Positions 9,353 through 19,358 of a stretch of DNA of 64,000 nt are shown here, piece after piece; position 1 is the stretch's first letter; every line of letters begins with the position of its first letter. The notes beneath the pieces were generated by a model. That model saw only the letters and a list, made by a program, of their open reading frames with translations. It had not been told where the DNA came from and searched no databases. The position numbers and the translations under genes were made by a program. The stretch covers positions 29,563 to 93,562 of the forward strand of contig CAVVSK010000004.1 in assembly GCA_963750965.1 (NCBI GenBank). The letters run 5' to 3'. The DNA comes from CANKHA01 sp963750965. GTDB lineage: Bacteria; Pseudomonadota; Alphaproteobacteria; Rhizobiales; Xanthobacteraceae.

Positions 9353-10222
9353 TCACCGTTCCAGCCGTGCAATCAGGCTCGACGTGTCCCAGCGCTTGCC
9401 GCCCATCTTCTGTATTTCTGAGTAAAACTGGTCGACCAAGGCCGTGACCGGCAGATTTGCGCCGTTGCGCCTGGCCTCCGCCAGGCAGATGCCGAGATCC
9501 TTGCGCATCCAGTCAACCGCGAAACCAAAATCGAATTTTCCCTCGGTCATGGTCTTGTAGCGGTTCTCCATCTGCCAGCTTTGGGCTGCACCCTTGGAGA
9601 TGGTGGCGATCAGCTTTTCGATGTCGAGCCCCGCGCGCTTGGCAAAATGCAACCCTTCCGCGAGGCCTTCCACCAGCCCGGCGATGCAAATCTGGTTCAC
9701 CATCTTGGCGAGCTGGCCGGAGCCAACGGGGCCGAGCAGGTTGCAGGCCTTTGCATAGGCGGCGATCACGGTCTCCGCCCGCTTGAAGGCGCCATCCTCG
9801 CCGCCGCACATCACAGTGAGCGCGCCGTTTTCCGCTCCAGCTTGTCCGCCCGACACGGGTGCATCGACGAACTCAAAGCCGCGGGTCTTGGCTTCGGCGA
9901 AAAGTTCGCGTGCGATCGCCGCCGAGGCGGTGGTGTGGTCGACGAAGACCGCACCTTTTTTCATTCCGGAGAAAGCGCCATCCTCGCCTGAGGCAACTTC
10001 CCTCAGATCTGCGTCATTTCCCACGCAGGCCATGACGAAGTCCTGGCCCTCGGCTGCCTCGCGTGGCGTTCCCGCACGCTTGCCGCCATGCTGTGCCACC
10101 CATTTGTCGGCCTTGGCCGTGGTGCGGTTATAGACGGTCACCTCATGCCCGCCTTTGTTCTTGAGATGGCCGGCCATCGGATAACCCATGACCCCCAGGC
10201 CGAGAAAAGCAACCTTCGCCAT
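9353..10222 (-). CDS. NAD(P)-dependent beta-hydroxyacid dehydrogenase (2-hydroxy-3-oxopropionate reductase / 3-hydroxyisobutyrate dehydrogenase type)
   Basis: 289 residues from the ATG at 10222, which is well spaced from AGGAGG; an ATG one codon earlier is too close. The Rossmann motif GLGVMGYPMAGHL is at the N-terminus. DAPVSGGQAGA (substrate loop), GSGQLAKMVNQ with the catalytic Lys, and KDLGICLAEA follow in family order. These enzymes reduce tartronate semialdehyde or oxidise 3-hydroxyisobutyrate. Neighbours do not decide between them, because there are no glyoxylate or valine genes nearby. Confidence 0.9.
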   Translation of the reverse strand: MAKVAFLGLGVMGYPMAGHLKNKGGHEVTVYNRTTAKADKWVAQHGGKRAGTPREAAEGQDFVMACVGNDADLREVASGEDGAFSGMKKGAVFVDHTTASAAIARELFAEAKTRGFEFVDAPVSGGQAGAENGALTVMCGGEDGAFKRAETVIAAYAKACNLLGPVGSGQLAKMVNQICIAGLVEGLAEGLHFAKRAGLDIEKLIATISKGAAQSWQMENRYKTMTEGKFDFGFAVDWMRKDLGICLAEARRNGANLPVTALVDQFYSEIQKMGGKRWDTSSLIARLER

Positions 10223-10354
10223 CATTTCCTCCTGCAGCTATGCCATTGCTGATTTCATTGCGACGGGAGCGCGGATGCCGTCAACCCATCCGTTTGGACG
10301 CAATGACAGACACCGACGCGCGTCGTATGGTGCGCAACCTATGTGCAAGGATGC

Positions 10355-11476
10355 ATGATGCCCCTGAGTAAAGAACAGATTCTGGCGAGCCTGGACCGGA
10401 TTCCGGCCCCTGACGGCCGCCCCTTGCCGCAGACCGGAACCCTGTCAGAGATCGTGGTCAGCGACGGCAAAGTGTTCTTTTCTATGACGGTCGATGCGGC
10501 CGCAGTGAAGGCTTGGGAGCCGGTGCGAAACCGCGCCGAAGAGGCGGTTCGGGCAGTGCCCGGCGTGCAGTCGGTACTGATCGCGCTGACGGCGGAGCGG
10601 GCAGGCGGCGCGGCGCCGAAAGCAGTGCCCAACGCACGCCCAAGCGGGCCGGCGGCGCCCCAAGCGGCGCAGGCACCTCCCGGGGTGAAGGCGATCATTG
10701 CCGTTGCGTCGGGCAAGGGTGGCGTCGGCAAATCGACCACCGCCGTCAACCTGGCGCTCGGCTTGCGCGATCTCGGGCTGAAGGTCGGCATTCTTGACGC
10801 CGACATTTACGGTCCTTCCATTCCAAAGCTGCTTTCCATTCGTGAGCGCCCGCAATCGCTGGGCGGCACGCGGCTGAAACCGATCTCGCGCTACGGCCTG
10901 ACGGTCATGTCCATCGGCTTCCTAATCGAGGAGGAGACGCCGATGATCTGGCGCGGGCCGATGGTTATGTCGGCGCTGACGCAGATGTTGCGCGAGGTGG
11001 AATGGGGCGAGCTTGACGTCATGGTGGTCGACATGCCGCCGGGGACGGGCGACGCGCAGCTCACCATGGCCCAACAGGTGCCGCTTAAGGGCGCCGTGAT
11101 CGTTTCCACGCCACAAGACCTCGCGTTGATCGATGCGCGGCGCGGCGTCGCCATGTTCCGCCGCGTCAATGTGCCGATTCTCGGCATTGTTGAGAATATG
11201 AGCTATTTCCTGTGCCCGAGCTGCGGCGAGCGCTCGGATATTTTCAGCCACGGCGGCGCGCGTCGGGAGGCCGAGCGCATGAATGTGCCCTTCCTCGGGG
11301 AGGTGCCGTTGCACATGACGATCCGCGAGAAGTCGGATGCCGGCCTGCCGGTGGTCGCGACTGAGCCCGATAGCTCGCATGCCAAAATCTATCGTGACAT
11401 CGCGGCGAAAATTCGCGACCAGCTTGGTCAGTCCGGCGACAGCCGCGCCGCGCCGAAAATTGTGATCGAGGCATAA
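10355..11476 (+). CDS. mrp: Iron-sulfur cluster carrier protein Mrp/ApbC (P-loop ATPase)
   Basis: ATPase that carries and delivers Fe-S clusters in the cytoplasm. About 373 residues from the ATG at 10355 (a GTG at 10343 and an ATG at 10358 are alternatives; AAGG lies just upstream). An N-terminal MIP18/DUF59 domain (about 1-80) and an Ala/Pro-rich linker precede the ParA-like ATPase. The deviant Walker A is SGKGGVGKST, the switch motif is DMPPGTGD, and the cluster-binding CPSCG is near residue 283. Single gene in this context. Confidence 0.95.
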   Translation: MMPLSKEQILASLDRIPAPDGRPLPQTGTLSEIVVSDGKVFFSMTVDAAAVKAWEPVRNRAEEAVRAVPGVQSVLIALTAERAGGAAPKAVPNARPSGPAAPQAAQAPPGVKAIIAVASGKGGVGKSTTAVNLALGLRDLGLKVGILDADIYGPSIPKLLSIRERPQSLGGTRLKPISRYGLTVMSIGFLIEEETPMIWRGPMVMSALTQMLREVEWGELDVMVVDMPPGTGDAQLTMAQQVPLKGAVIVSTPQDLALIDARRGVAMFRRVNVPILGIVENMSYFLCPSCGERSDIFSHGGARREAERMNVPFLGEVPLHMTIREKSDAGLPVVATEPDSSHAKIYRDIAAKIRDQLGQSGDSRAAPKIVIEA

Positions 11477-11562
11477 AACTTTCGTGCTGGCATCCTCGCC
11501 TTGCGGCAGCCGCGGCCTGAATTTAGCTTGGGCGCGGAGTGGAATTTAAGGGAGAGCGGTAG

Positions 11563-12651
11563 ATGAAGCGTCGCGAGTTTTTGCAAGCAGCCGGCGTGGG
11601 CGTTGCCGCGGCAGCCATTGCCAAGCCGGCGATCGCACAGTCAGCGCCCACGATTAAATGGCGTCTGACATCGAGCTTTCCCAAATCGCTCGAGGTGCTC
11701 TATGGAGCCGCGGAAACTTTGGCGAAATACGTCGCCGAGGCAAGCGACAACAAATTTCAGATTCAGATTTTTGCCGGCGGAGAGGTTGTCCCCGCCTTGC
11801 AGGCTGTGGATGCGGTGCAGAGCGGCACGATCGAGATGTGCCACACCGCTGGATATTATTTTGTCGGCAAGGATCCGGCCTTTTGTCTCTATACCGCTGT
11901 GCCATTCGGCCTGAATACGCGCCAGCAGAATGCCTGGTTCTATGACGGCGACGGCATGAAGCTGCTCAACGAGTTTGGGCAGAAATTCAATCTCTATGGC
12001 CTCGTGGGCGGCAATACCGGTACGCAGATGGGCGGCTGGTTCCGCAAGGAAATTAGGGAGCCCTCGGATTTCCAAGGCCTGAAATTCCGCATCGGCGGCT
12101 GGGCGGGCAAGATCATCGAAAAATTAGGCGGCGTGCCGCAGCAGATCGCCGGCGGCGACATCTATCAGGCGCTGGAGAAAGGCACGATTGACGCCGCCGA
12201 ATGGGTCGGCCCGCATGATGACGAGAAGCTCGGTCTCAACCGGGTGGCAAAATATTACTATTACCCGGGCTGGTGGGAGGGCGCCGCGGCGCTGCATTTC
12301 TTCATCAACACGGCGAAATGGAGTGCGTTGCCGAAGAGCTACCAGGCAATGCTGACGGCGGCAGCCGGCATCGCCAATGTTGAGATGACGGCGAGATATG
12401 ATGCCCGCAATCCGGTGGCGTTGCGCAAGCTGCTCAACAGCGGCGTAGAGCTGCGGCCTTTCACCGAAGCGACCATGGACGCCTGCCTGCGAGCCTCCAA
12501 CGAAGTGAACGCGGAAGCAGCAGCGGCCAATGCGGACTTCAAGAAGATTTACGAGTTGATGGTCAACTTCCGCAATGCAGAATACATTTGGTGGCAGGTG
12601 GGCGAATTCAGCTACGACAATTTCATGATCCGTTCGCGCCGCCGCGCCTGA
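11563..12651 (+). CDS. TRAP transporter periplasmic binding protein (DctP/TakP-like), copy 1
   Basis: Periplasmic solute receptor of 362 residues. The leader has the twin-arginine pattern RREFLQAAG followed by a hydrophobic stretch and AIAQ, suggesting Tat export. The mature protein shows TRAP-T P-subunit motifs: FAGGEVVP, MGGWFRKEI, FRIGGWAGKI, the GTIDAAEWVGP segment and GWWEG, which match receptors for 2-oxo acids and similar monocarboxylates. It is followed after 30 bases by a second copy. The likely membrane partners dctQM are downstream on the opposite strand. Confidence 0.93.
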   Translation: MKRREFLQAAGVGVAAAAIAKPAIAQSAPTIKWRLTSSFPKSLEVLYGAAETLAKYVAEASDNKFQIQIFAGGEVVPALQAVDAVQSGTIEMCHTAGYYFVGKDPAFCLYTAVPFGLNTRQQNAWFYDGDGMKLLNEFGQKFNLYGLVGGNTGTQMGGWFRKEIREPSDFQGLKFRIGGWAGKIIEKLGGVPQQIAGGDIYQALEKGTIDAAEWVGPHDDEKLGLNRVAKYYYYPGWWEGAAALHFFINTAKWSALPKSYQAMLTAAAGIANVEMTARYDARNPVALRKLLNSGVELRPFTEATMDACLRASNEVNAEAAAANADFKKIYELMVNFRNAEYIWWQVGEFSYDNFMIRSRRRA

Positions 12652-12681
12652 CGCGCCGCGCGATATTTTTGGAGCGCGTAC

Positions 12682-13770
<1,089 letters not shown>

Positions 13771-13792
13771 TGCGGGCCTTTGTTTGATATGT

Positions 13793-13832
13793 TTTTTTGT
13801 GAAAAGCGGTTTTCCCTTTTCGGGATCATGCT
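13793..13832. repeat. Dispersed repeat fragment
   Basis: Contains GAAAAGCGGTTTTCCCTTTTCGGGATCATGC, a rearranged half of the GATCATGC / GAAAAGTGGGAACCGG repeat family common in Bradyrhizobium relatives. It lies between the convergent TRAP receptor and dctM genes. Confidence 0.4.
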
Positions 13833-15239
13833 CTATTCGCCGAAATAGAGCGGCGGCGGCAGGTCCGGCTGCTGCAATTCAAGTTCCTTGTTTGGATCAT
13901 TCATCGTTGGCTTGCTGATCCAGTGTGTGACCGATTCCGGCCAGAAAATCAGGACCAGCACCAAGACCAGCTGCAGACAGACCCACGGCACCGCGCCCCA
14001 ATAGATGTCTGACGTTTTGATCGAGGGCGGCGCAATCCCGCGCAAATAGAACAGCGCATAGCCGAAGGGCGGATGCATGAAGCTGGTCTGCATATTGGCG
14101 CAGATCAGCACGCCGAACCACACCAGATCGATCCCGAGCTTGGCCGCCACCGGCGCCAGCAGCGGAATGATGATGAAGGCGATCTCGAAGAAATCCAGAA
14201 AGAAGGCGATGAAGAAGATGAAGATGTTGACAAAAATCAGGAAGCCGATCTGGCCGCCGGGCAGTGCGGTCAGCCAGTTCTCGATCCATTCCTTTCCGCC
14301 GACACCCTGAAACACGAGGCTGAACACGCGCGCGCCGATCAGGATGAAAACCACCATGGCGGTGATGCGCATGGTGGTCGCCATGGCCTGATAGAGCAGC
14401 GCATAAGTGAAGGTGCGGTTGAACAGGGCGAGCGCGATCGCGCCAATCGCGCCCATAGCTCCGGCTTCGGTCGGCGTCGCGATCCCCCGAAAGATCGTGC
14501 CGAGGACAAGGAAGATGAGGCCGAGCGACGGCACGATGCCGCGCAGGCATTTCCCTGCCAGCGCCCAGCCCTGCAAGGTGCGAGCGTCGCGCGGTAAGGC
14601 TGGGACTGTTTGCGGCCGAAAAATACTGAGGACGAATACGAAGGCACAGAACAGGGCGATCTGGATCAAGCTTGGGCCGATAGCGCCTGCATACATGTCG
14701 CCGACCGAGCGGCCGAGCTGGTCCGCCAGCACAATGAGCACAAGCGATGGTGGAATGAGCTGCGTAATGGTGCCGGAAGCGGCGATCACGCCCATGGTAT
14801 GGCGTACGGAATAGCCGTGCTTGAGCATCGGCTGCATGGCGATTACGCCCATCGCAATCACCGAGGCGGCCACGGTGCCGGTGATAGCGCCCAAGATCGC
14901 ACCGACGATGATCACGGCATAAGACAATCCGCCGCGCACCCGGCCGAAAAGTTGGCCGATGGATTCCAGAAGGTCCTCCGCCAGCCCGCTGCGTTCAAGG
15001 ACTGCGCCCATGAAGGTGAAGAAGGGAATGGCCAGCAACAATTCGTTCGAGAGCACGCCGAACAATTGATAGGTCAGGTTGCCAAGAAAATCGGGACGGA
15101 TGAGCCCGACCTCGATCCCGATGAAACCGAAGAACAGCCCGGTAGCGGCGAGCGAAAAAGCTGCCGGATAGCCGATCAACATGAACAGGACCATTCCCCC
15201 AAACATCAGGGGCGCCATGTTGTCGCGAATGAAATTCAT
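13833..15239 (-). CDS. dctM: TRAP transporter large permease subunit DctM
   Basis: Inner-membrane transport subunit, 468 residues with about 12 hydrophobic segments. The ATG at 15239 is chosen because it overlaps the dctQ stop in an ATGA arrangement; the frame is open further upstream only within dctQ. Family motifs include FFTFMGAVLERSG, the GxxTGT-type AITGTVAAS, SGTITQLIPPS and FRGIATPTEAGAMGA. The C-terminus has an extra soluble Pro/Glu-rich tail. With DctQ and the two binding proteins it makes a sodium-driven carboxylate importer. Confidence 0.93.
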   Translation of the reverse strand: MNFIRDNMAPLMFGGMVLFMLIGYPAAFSLAATGLFFGFIGIEVGLIRPDFLGNLTYQLFGVLSNELLLAIPFFTFMGAVLERSGLAEDLLESIGQLFGRVRGGLSYAVIIVGAILGAITGTVAASVIAMGVIAMQPMLKHGYSVRHTMGVIAASGTITQLIPPSLVLIVLADQLGRSVGDMYAGAIGPSLIQIALFCAFVFVLSIFRPQTVPALPRDARTLQGWALAGKCLRGIVPSLGLIFLVLGTIFRGIATPTEAGAMGAIGAIALALFNRTFTYALLYQAMATTMRITAMVVFILIGARVFSLVFQGVGGKEWIENWLTALPGGQIGFLIFVNIFIFFIAFFLDFFEIAFIIIPLLAPVAAKLGIDLVWFGVLICANMQTSFMHPPFGYALFYLRGIAPPSIKTSDIYWGAVPWVCLQLVLVLVLIFWPESVTHWISKPTMNDPNKELELQQPDLPPPLYFGE

Positions 15240-15823
15240 TGCAGCGGCTTTTCGTAAGTGAAATCGTCTTCGATCACATGCAGCAGCGCGGCGACGCGTT
15301 TGATGATCTCGGAGATACCTTGCAGAATCATCAGCCCGAAGCCGACCGGCAGCAGCAATTTCACCGGCCAGCGCACGAGGCCTCCCGCATTGGGAGAGAT
15401 TTCGTGGATTTTCCAGGACTGCACGAACCACGGCCAGGTGAAATAGATCAGGATCGCGCAGATCGGGATGAGGAAGAGCAGCCCGCCGACGATATCGATC
15501 CAGAGGCGGGTGCGCTCGCCGGCGGAGCTGTAAATCAGGTCGACGCGCACATGTTCGTTCATGCGCAGCGTATAGGGCGCGCCAAGCAGCACGATGGCTG
15601 CGAACATATACCACTGCGCCTCCAGCCAGCCGTTCGAGCTCTCGCTGAAGAGATAGCGGCTGGCGGCATTTCCCGCGCTAACCAGGCAGGCGATCAGCAC
15701 CAACCAGGTGGCGATAATGCCGAACTGGGCGTTCATCCAGTCGATGCCGCGGCTGAGCCTGAGAAGCCCCTTCAATCCATCCCCCAGATGGCCGGGCGCA
15801 TAAGCGCGCGCGCTCTTCGGCAC
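15236..15823 (-). CDS. dctQ: TRAP transporter small permease subunit DctQ
   Basis: 195 residues with four hydrophobic segments, matching DctQ-type small subunits. The motif SESSNGWLEAQWYMF in the middle and the following EHVRVDLIYS are typical. The start is a GTG at 15823; a Met at residue 30 is an alternative. It overlaps dctM by four bases, so expression of the two is coupled. The pair is convergent with the two binding protein genes rather than in one operon with them. Confidence 0.88.
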   Translation of the reverse strand: MPKSARAYAPGHLGDGLKGLLRLSRGIDWMNAQFGIIATWLVLIACLVSAGNAASRYLFSESSNGWLEAQWYMFAAIVLLGAPYTLRMNEHVRVDLIYSSAGERTRLWIDIVGGLLFLIPICAILIYFTWPWFVQSWKIHEISPNAGGLVRWPVKLLLPVGFGLMILQGISEIIKRVAALLHVIEDDFTYEKPLQ

Positions 15824-15878
15824 GTTATCGGATTTCGGCCGTGTTTGAGCAAGGCCAAGGGACGATGGACGGAGGAAA

Positions 15879-16928
15879 TCAGCCGCCGGTCACGCTCATA
15901 TGGCGGACAAGGGCAGGGCGCTTGTGGCGGCGGTCGATGACGAAGTCATGACCCTTGGGCTTGCGCAAAATCGCATCGTCGATGGCGCGATAAAGAAGTT
16001 CATTGCCTTCGGAGGCGCGCAAGGGCGCGCGCAGATCGGCGGCATCTTCCTGGCCCAGACACATGTAGAGCGTGCCGGTGCAGGTGATGCGAACGCGGTT
16101 GCAGCTTTCGCAGAAGTTATGCGTCATCGGCGTGATGAAGCCGAGCCGCCCGCCGGTTTCTTTCACCTGCGTGTAACGGGCCGGACCGCCCGTGCGGTAG
16201 TCGATGTCGTCGAGCGTGAAACGCTCGGCCAGCCGCGCGCGTACCATCGACAGCGGCAGATATTGCTCGAGCCGGCCTTCGCCGACGTCGCCGAGCGGCA
16301 TCACCTCAATCAAGGTAAGGTCCATGCCGCGACCATGCGCCCATTCCATCAGCGCTGGCATCTCGTCTTCGTTCACGCCCTTCAACGCGACAGCGTTGAT
16401 CTTCACCTGCAGGCCGGCGGCCTGTGCCGCGTCGATGCCGGCGATTACTTTGTCGAGCTCTCCCCAGCGGGTGATGGCACGGAATTTGTCGGGATCGAGC
16501 GTGTCGAGCGATACGTTGATGCGCTTGACACCGTAGTCTTTCAGCTCGGCCGCGTATTTCGGCAGCTGCGAGCCGTTGGTTGTCAGCGTCAGCTCATCGA
16601 GCATATCCGCGCGAAGGTGCCGCGAGAGCGAGGAAAACAGGGTCATGATCCCGCGCCGAACGAGCGGCTCGCCTCCGGTGAGGCGGACCTTGCGCACGCC
16701 TTTGACAATGAAGGCCGTGCAAAGGCGATCCAGCTCTTCCAACGTGAGCAAATCCGCCTTGGGCAGGAAGGACATGTTTTCCGACATGCAATAGACGCAG
16801 CGGAAGTCGCAGCGGTCGGTCACCGACACGCGCAGGTAGGAGATCGCTCGCCCGAAGGGGTCGATCATCGTGTGGGTCGCGGGGTTTCCGCGATCGTCCA
16901 AATCTGCGGGATGCACGCCTTCGGCCAC
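15879..16928 (-). CDS. moaA: GTP 3',8-cyclase MoaA (molybdenum cofactor synthesis)
   Basis: Radical SAM enzyme that turns GTP into 3',8-cyclo-GTP, the first step to molybdopterin. The radical SAM cluster motif CDFRCVYC and the C-terminal second cluster CESCNRVRITC are both present, and the protein ends in Gly-Gly (SVTGG) as MoaA must for activity. The GTG at 16928 has GAAGG 7 bases upstream (349 residues); an ATG at 16868 would give 329 residues starting MIDPFGR. No other moa genes are adjacent. Confidence 0.95.
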   Translation of the reverse strand: MAEGVHPADLDDRGNPATHTMIDPFGRAISYLRVSVTDRCDFRCVYCMSENMSFLPKADLLTLEELDRLCTAFIVKGVRKVRLTGGEPLVRRGIMTLFSSLSRHLRADMLDELTLTTNGSQLPKYAAELKDYGVKRINVSLDTLDPDKFRAITRWGELDKVIAGIDAAQAAGLQVKINAVALKGVNEDEMPALMEWAHGRGMDLTLIEVMPLGDVGEGRLEQYLPLSMVRARLAERFTLDDIDYRTGGPARYTQVKETGGRLGFITPMTHNFCESCNRVRITCTGTLYMCLGQEDAADLRAPLRASEGNELLYRAIDDAILRKPKGHDFVIDRRHKRPALVRHMSVTGG

Positions 16929-17065
16929 GCTGATGCCTTCGCCTGTTTCGGAGAGCCTTCTATATGGGGACTCTGGCGGATTACCGCCATATCGTCCAGT
17001 AGCTTATACCTAGACCTTAGCCGCCTTGCGGCGGCCTGATTTTGAGATTTGACGGTCCTTGGAGC

Positions 17066-17578
17066 TTAGCGGACCGGTGGAAAGGGATCTGCGGCCGGCG
17101 CAGTCGGCGCAGGTGCGGGAGCAGCCGCGGCAGGGCGCGGCGCAGCGGCAGGTGCAGCCGCAGCAGGACGCGGTGCAGCAGTTCTCGCGGCGGCAGGCTT
17201 GGGCGTGGGCGTGGTGGCCGCGGATCTCCGGGTTGAACGTTTCGGAGGAGTCTTGGGGGCGGCGGCCAATTCCACCCCTACAGGATTGGGCTGGAGTGCA
17301 GTTTCGACCCCTTGCGGCTTGGTCAGCTGGACGGGAACGGTCTGCGGCTGATAGCCCGCAAGCGAGAAGGTCACCGAGAATTCCTTGTCCGCAGGCAAGC
17401 TGAGGGCGCAGGGGGTCTGGCAGCTTCCTCCCGTGGAGATCTTTGCCTCCGCGCCTGCGGGCTCTGACTGGAATTGGATACTGACCGGCGCCGGCTCGAA
17501 TTTAGGAAGCCAGTCATTGCCGGAAGCGCAACCGGCGAGGGCTAGGCCAGAGGCCACGATCACGAAAACTCGGTTCAT
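17066..17578 (-). CDS. PEGA-domain-like lipoprotein
   Basis: 170 residues from the ATG at 17578. An N-terminal lipoprotein signal has the lipobox LAGC, so the mature protein should be anchored in the envelope. A short beta-rich PEGA-like region follows (about 28-90: SEPAGAEAKI, GYQPQTVPV), with a Cys pair in SCQTPCAL. The last third is low-complexity Ala/Pro with Arg, as in proteins spanning toward peptidoglycan. Function unknown. Confidence 0.75.
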   Translation of the reverse strand: MNRVFVIVASGLALAGCASGNDWLPKFEPAPVSIQFQSEPAGAEAKISTGGSCQTPCALSLPADKEFSVTFSLAGYQPQTVPVQLTKPQGVETALQPNPVGVELAAAPKTPPKRSTRRSAATTPTPKPAAARTAAPRPAAAAPAAAPRPAAAAPAPAPTAPAADPFPPVR

Positions 17579-17811
17579 GTCAGTACCCCTCATTGAGCGG
17601 CAGGGCCGCTGTCGGAGCTCTCGAAAGGCGAGGGGAACGCGCCGGGGCCGTCCTCTAGCCTGGCCAGGATAGGGGCCAGTTCGCCAGCGTTTTAGCAGTA
17701 AAACACAGCTGAAGACTTTCCAAATCCGAAATACCCAATTTTAGTTTACTTTTTCCGAACAGGGTTACCCATCAGTTTCCGTCCCGATATTCGGCTAAAT
17801 CAAGGCCGAGC

Positions 17812-18501
17812 TCAGCTATTGAAGCCAAACAGCCTGTCCACGGCTGCCGGCAATTTGCCGAAGTCGCCGATGACCACGTCTGGCTCGAGGGCCGAGACCG
17901 GTGTTTCCGTGTAGCCGAAATCCACCGCTATCACCGGCACCTTGGCCGCTCGCGCGACCTCAATGTCAGTGATGCTGTCGCCAACCATCACCGCGCGGCC
18001 CGAATTGCCCCCTGCCTTGCGAATGGTCTGCAGCAAAATCTCCGGGTGGGGTTTCTGCACGCCAAAGGTGTCCTGTCCGCAGATGGCGGCGAAATGCCCG
18101 GAGATGCCAAGCGCTTCCAACAAACGCACCGACAGCCATTCAAACTTATTGGTGCATACGGCGAAGCGGCAGCCGCGCGCGGCGAGCTGCTCAATTGCAG
18201 CGATGGCGCCTGGAAAGGGTTGCGAGCGGTCGGCCAGATGGTCTCCGTAATGAGAGACGAAATCTGTATAGAGACGATCGACCTCGGCGGCGATTCCAGG
18301 CCTACCGGCCGCCTGCAAGCCACGCTCGATCAGAGTTCTTGCCCCGCCCCCGATCATGCTGCGCGCCCTCTCGAAGGGTACTGGCGGCAGGCCTTCGCGC
18401 GCGAGGATGGTATTGAGGGTATCAACGAGATCGGGCGCGGTATCCACCAGCGTTCCGTCGAGATCGAAAACAATCGTAGGGGCAGAATTCGTGGCGGCCA
18501 T
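17812..18501 (-). CDS. gph: Phosphoglycolate phosphatase (HAD family)
   Basis: 229 residues. HAD motif I is FDLDGTLVDT at the N-terminus, motif II lies in VCTNK, and motif IV is VGDSITDIEVA. The cap domain sits between motifs I and II, as in Gph. It hydrolyses 2-phosphoglycolate made by DNA repair or by oxygenation. It is divergent from rpiA-gor. A related HAD phosphatase cannot be excluded, but the motifs and length fit Gph. Confidence 0.88.
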   Translation of the reverse strand: MAATNSAPTIVFDLDGTLVDTAPDLVDTLNTILAREGLPPVPFERARSMIGGGARTLIERGLQAAGRPGIAAEVDRLYTDFVSHYGDHLADRSQPFPGAIAAIEQLAARGCRFAVCTNKFEWLSVRLLEALGISGHFAAICGQDTFGVQKPHPEILLQTIRKAGGNSGRAVMVGDSITDIEVARAAKVPVIAVDFGYTETPVSALEPDVVIGDFGKLPAAVDRLFGFNS

Positions 18502-18653
18502 AATGCTGATCGCTAGCCGCTGCCCGAAGCTAAGGCAAGGATGCGCACCTGGGTTCTCCCGCTATATCGGCGGATCGCTTGCCCTTTCGGCTATGACGCG
18601 GCCGCGAAGCCCGGTAAAACGAGGCACCCGCATGAGAGCTCCTCCGGACCGAG

Positions 18654-19349
18654 ATGGACCCTGAAGTGCAGAAACGAGAAGCCGCGGCGCGCGCGGTGCA
18701 GTTCGTGGAGCCGCGCATGCGGCTTGGGTTGGGTACCGGCTCGACCGTGAAACACTTTTTGGAGTTGCTGGCGGATCGCATGCGAGAAGGCTGCCCGGTG
18801 GTCGGCGTGCCTACGTCGGAAACTACCCGCGGGCAGGCCGAGCGCCTGGGCATCCCGCTCACTACGTTGGATGAAACGCCGCAACTTGATCTGACCATCG
18901 ATGGTGCCGATGAGATCGGCCCCGGCCTCACGCTAATAAAAGGCGGCGGCGGCGCACTGCTGCGGGAAAAGATTGTGGCTGCGGCGTCCGAGCGCATGAT
19001 CGTCATCGCCGATGAGAGCAAGTGGGTGGCGACACTCGGGCGATTTCCCCTGCCAATCGAAGTTGTGCCATTCGGGCTCACCGCGACGCGAGGCAAGATC
19101 GAGGCGGCAGCCGCAGCCGCCGGCGCTCCCGGCCCGGCGCTGCTGCGGCGTGACAAAGAAGGCAAAACTTTCTGCACCGATAGCGGCAACTGGATTCTCG
19201 ATGCTGCGCTCCAGCACATCCCGGATCCGCCGGCGCTGGCCGCGCGTCTTTCGGACATTCCAGGCGTTGTCGAGCACGGCCTGTTCATCGGGTTGGCGCA
19301 AACCGCTATCCTTGCCGGTTCCGGCGGCCTACGGGTCATCGAGCGTTAG
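18654..19349 (+). CDS. rpiA: Ribose-5-phosphate isomerase A
   Basis: Interconverts ribose 5-phosphate and ribulose 5-phosphate in the pentose phosphate pathway. 231 residues with all family signatures: LGLGTGSTVKHFLELL near the N-terminus, TIDGADEIGPGL, KGGGGALLREKI with the catalytic region, and DESKWVATLGRFPLPIEV. The stop is 9 bases before the gor start on the same strand, so both are likely in one operon linking NADPH supply and glutathione reduction. Confidence 0.96.
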   Translation: MDPEVQKREAAARAVQFVEPRMRLGLGTGSTVKHFLELLADRMREGCPVVGVPTSETTRGQAERLGIPLTTLDETPQLDLTIDGADEIGPGLTLIKGGGGALLREKIVAAASERMIVIADESKWVATLGRFPLPIEVVPFGLTATRGKIEAAAAAAGAPGPALLRRDKEGKTFCTDSGNWILDAALQHIPDPPALAARLSDIPGVVEHGLFIGLAQTAILAGSGGLRVIER

Positions 19350-19358
19350 CAGGCGACG

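Noticed and set aside
17020..17035. Short GCCGCC-TTGC-GGCGGC hairpin after the PEGA lipoprotein gene
   Set aside because: On the gene's strand no T run follows, and a six-base GC stem is common by chance in this genome.
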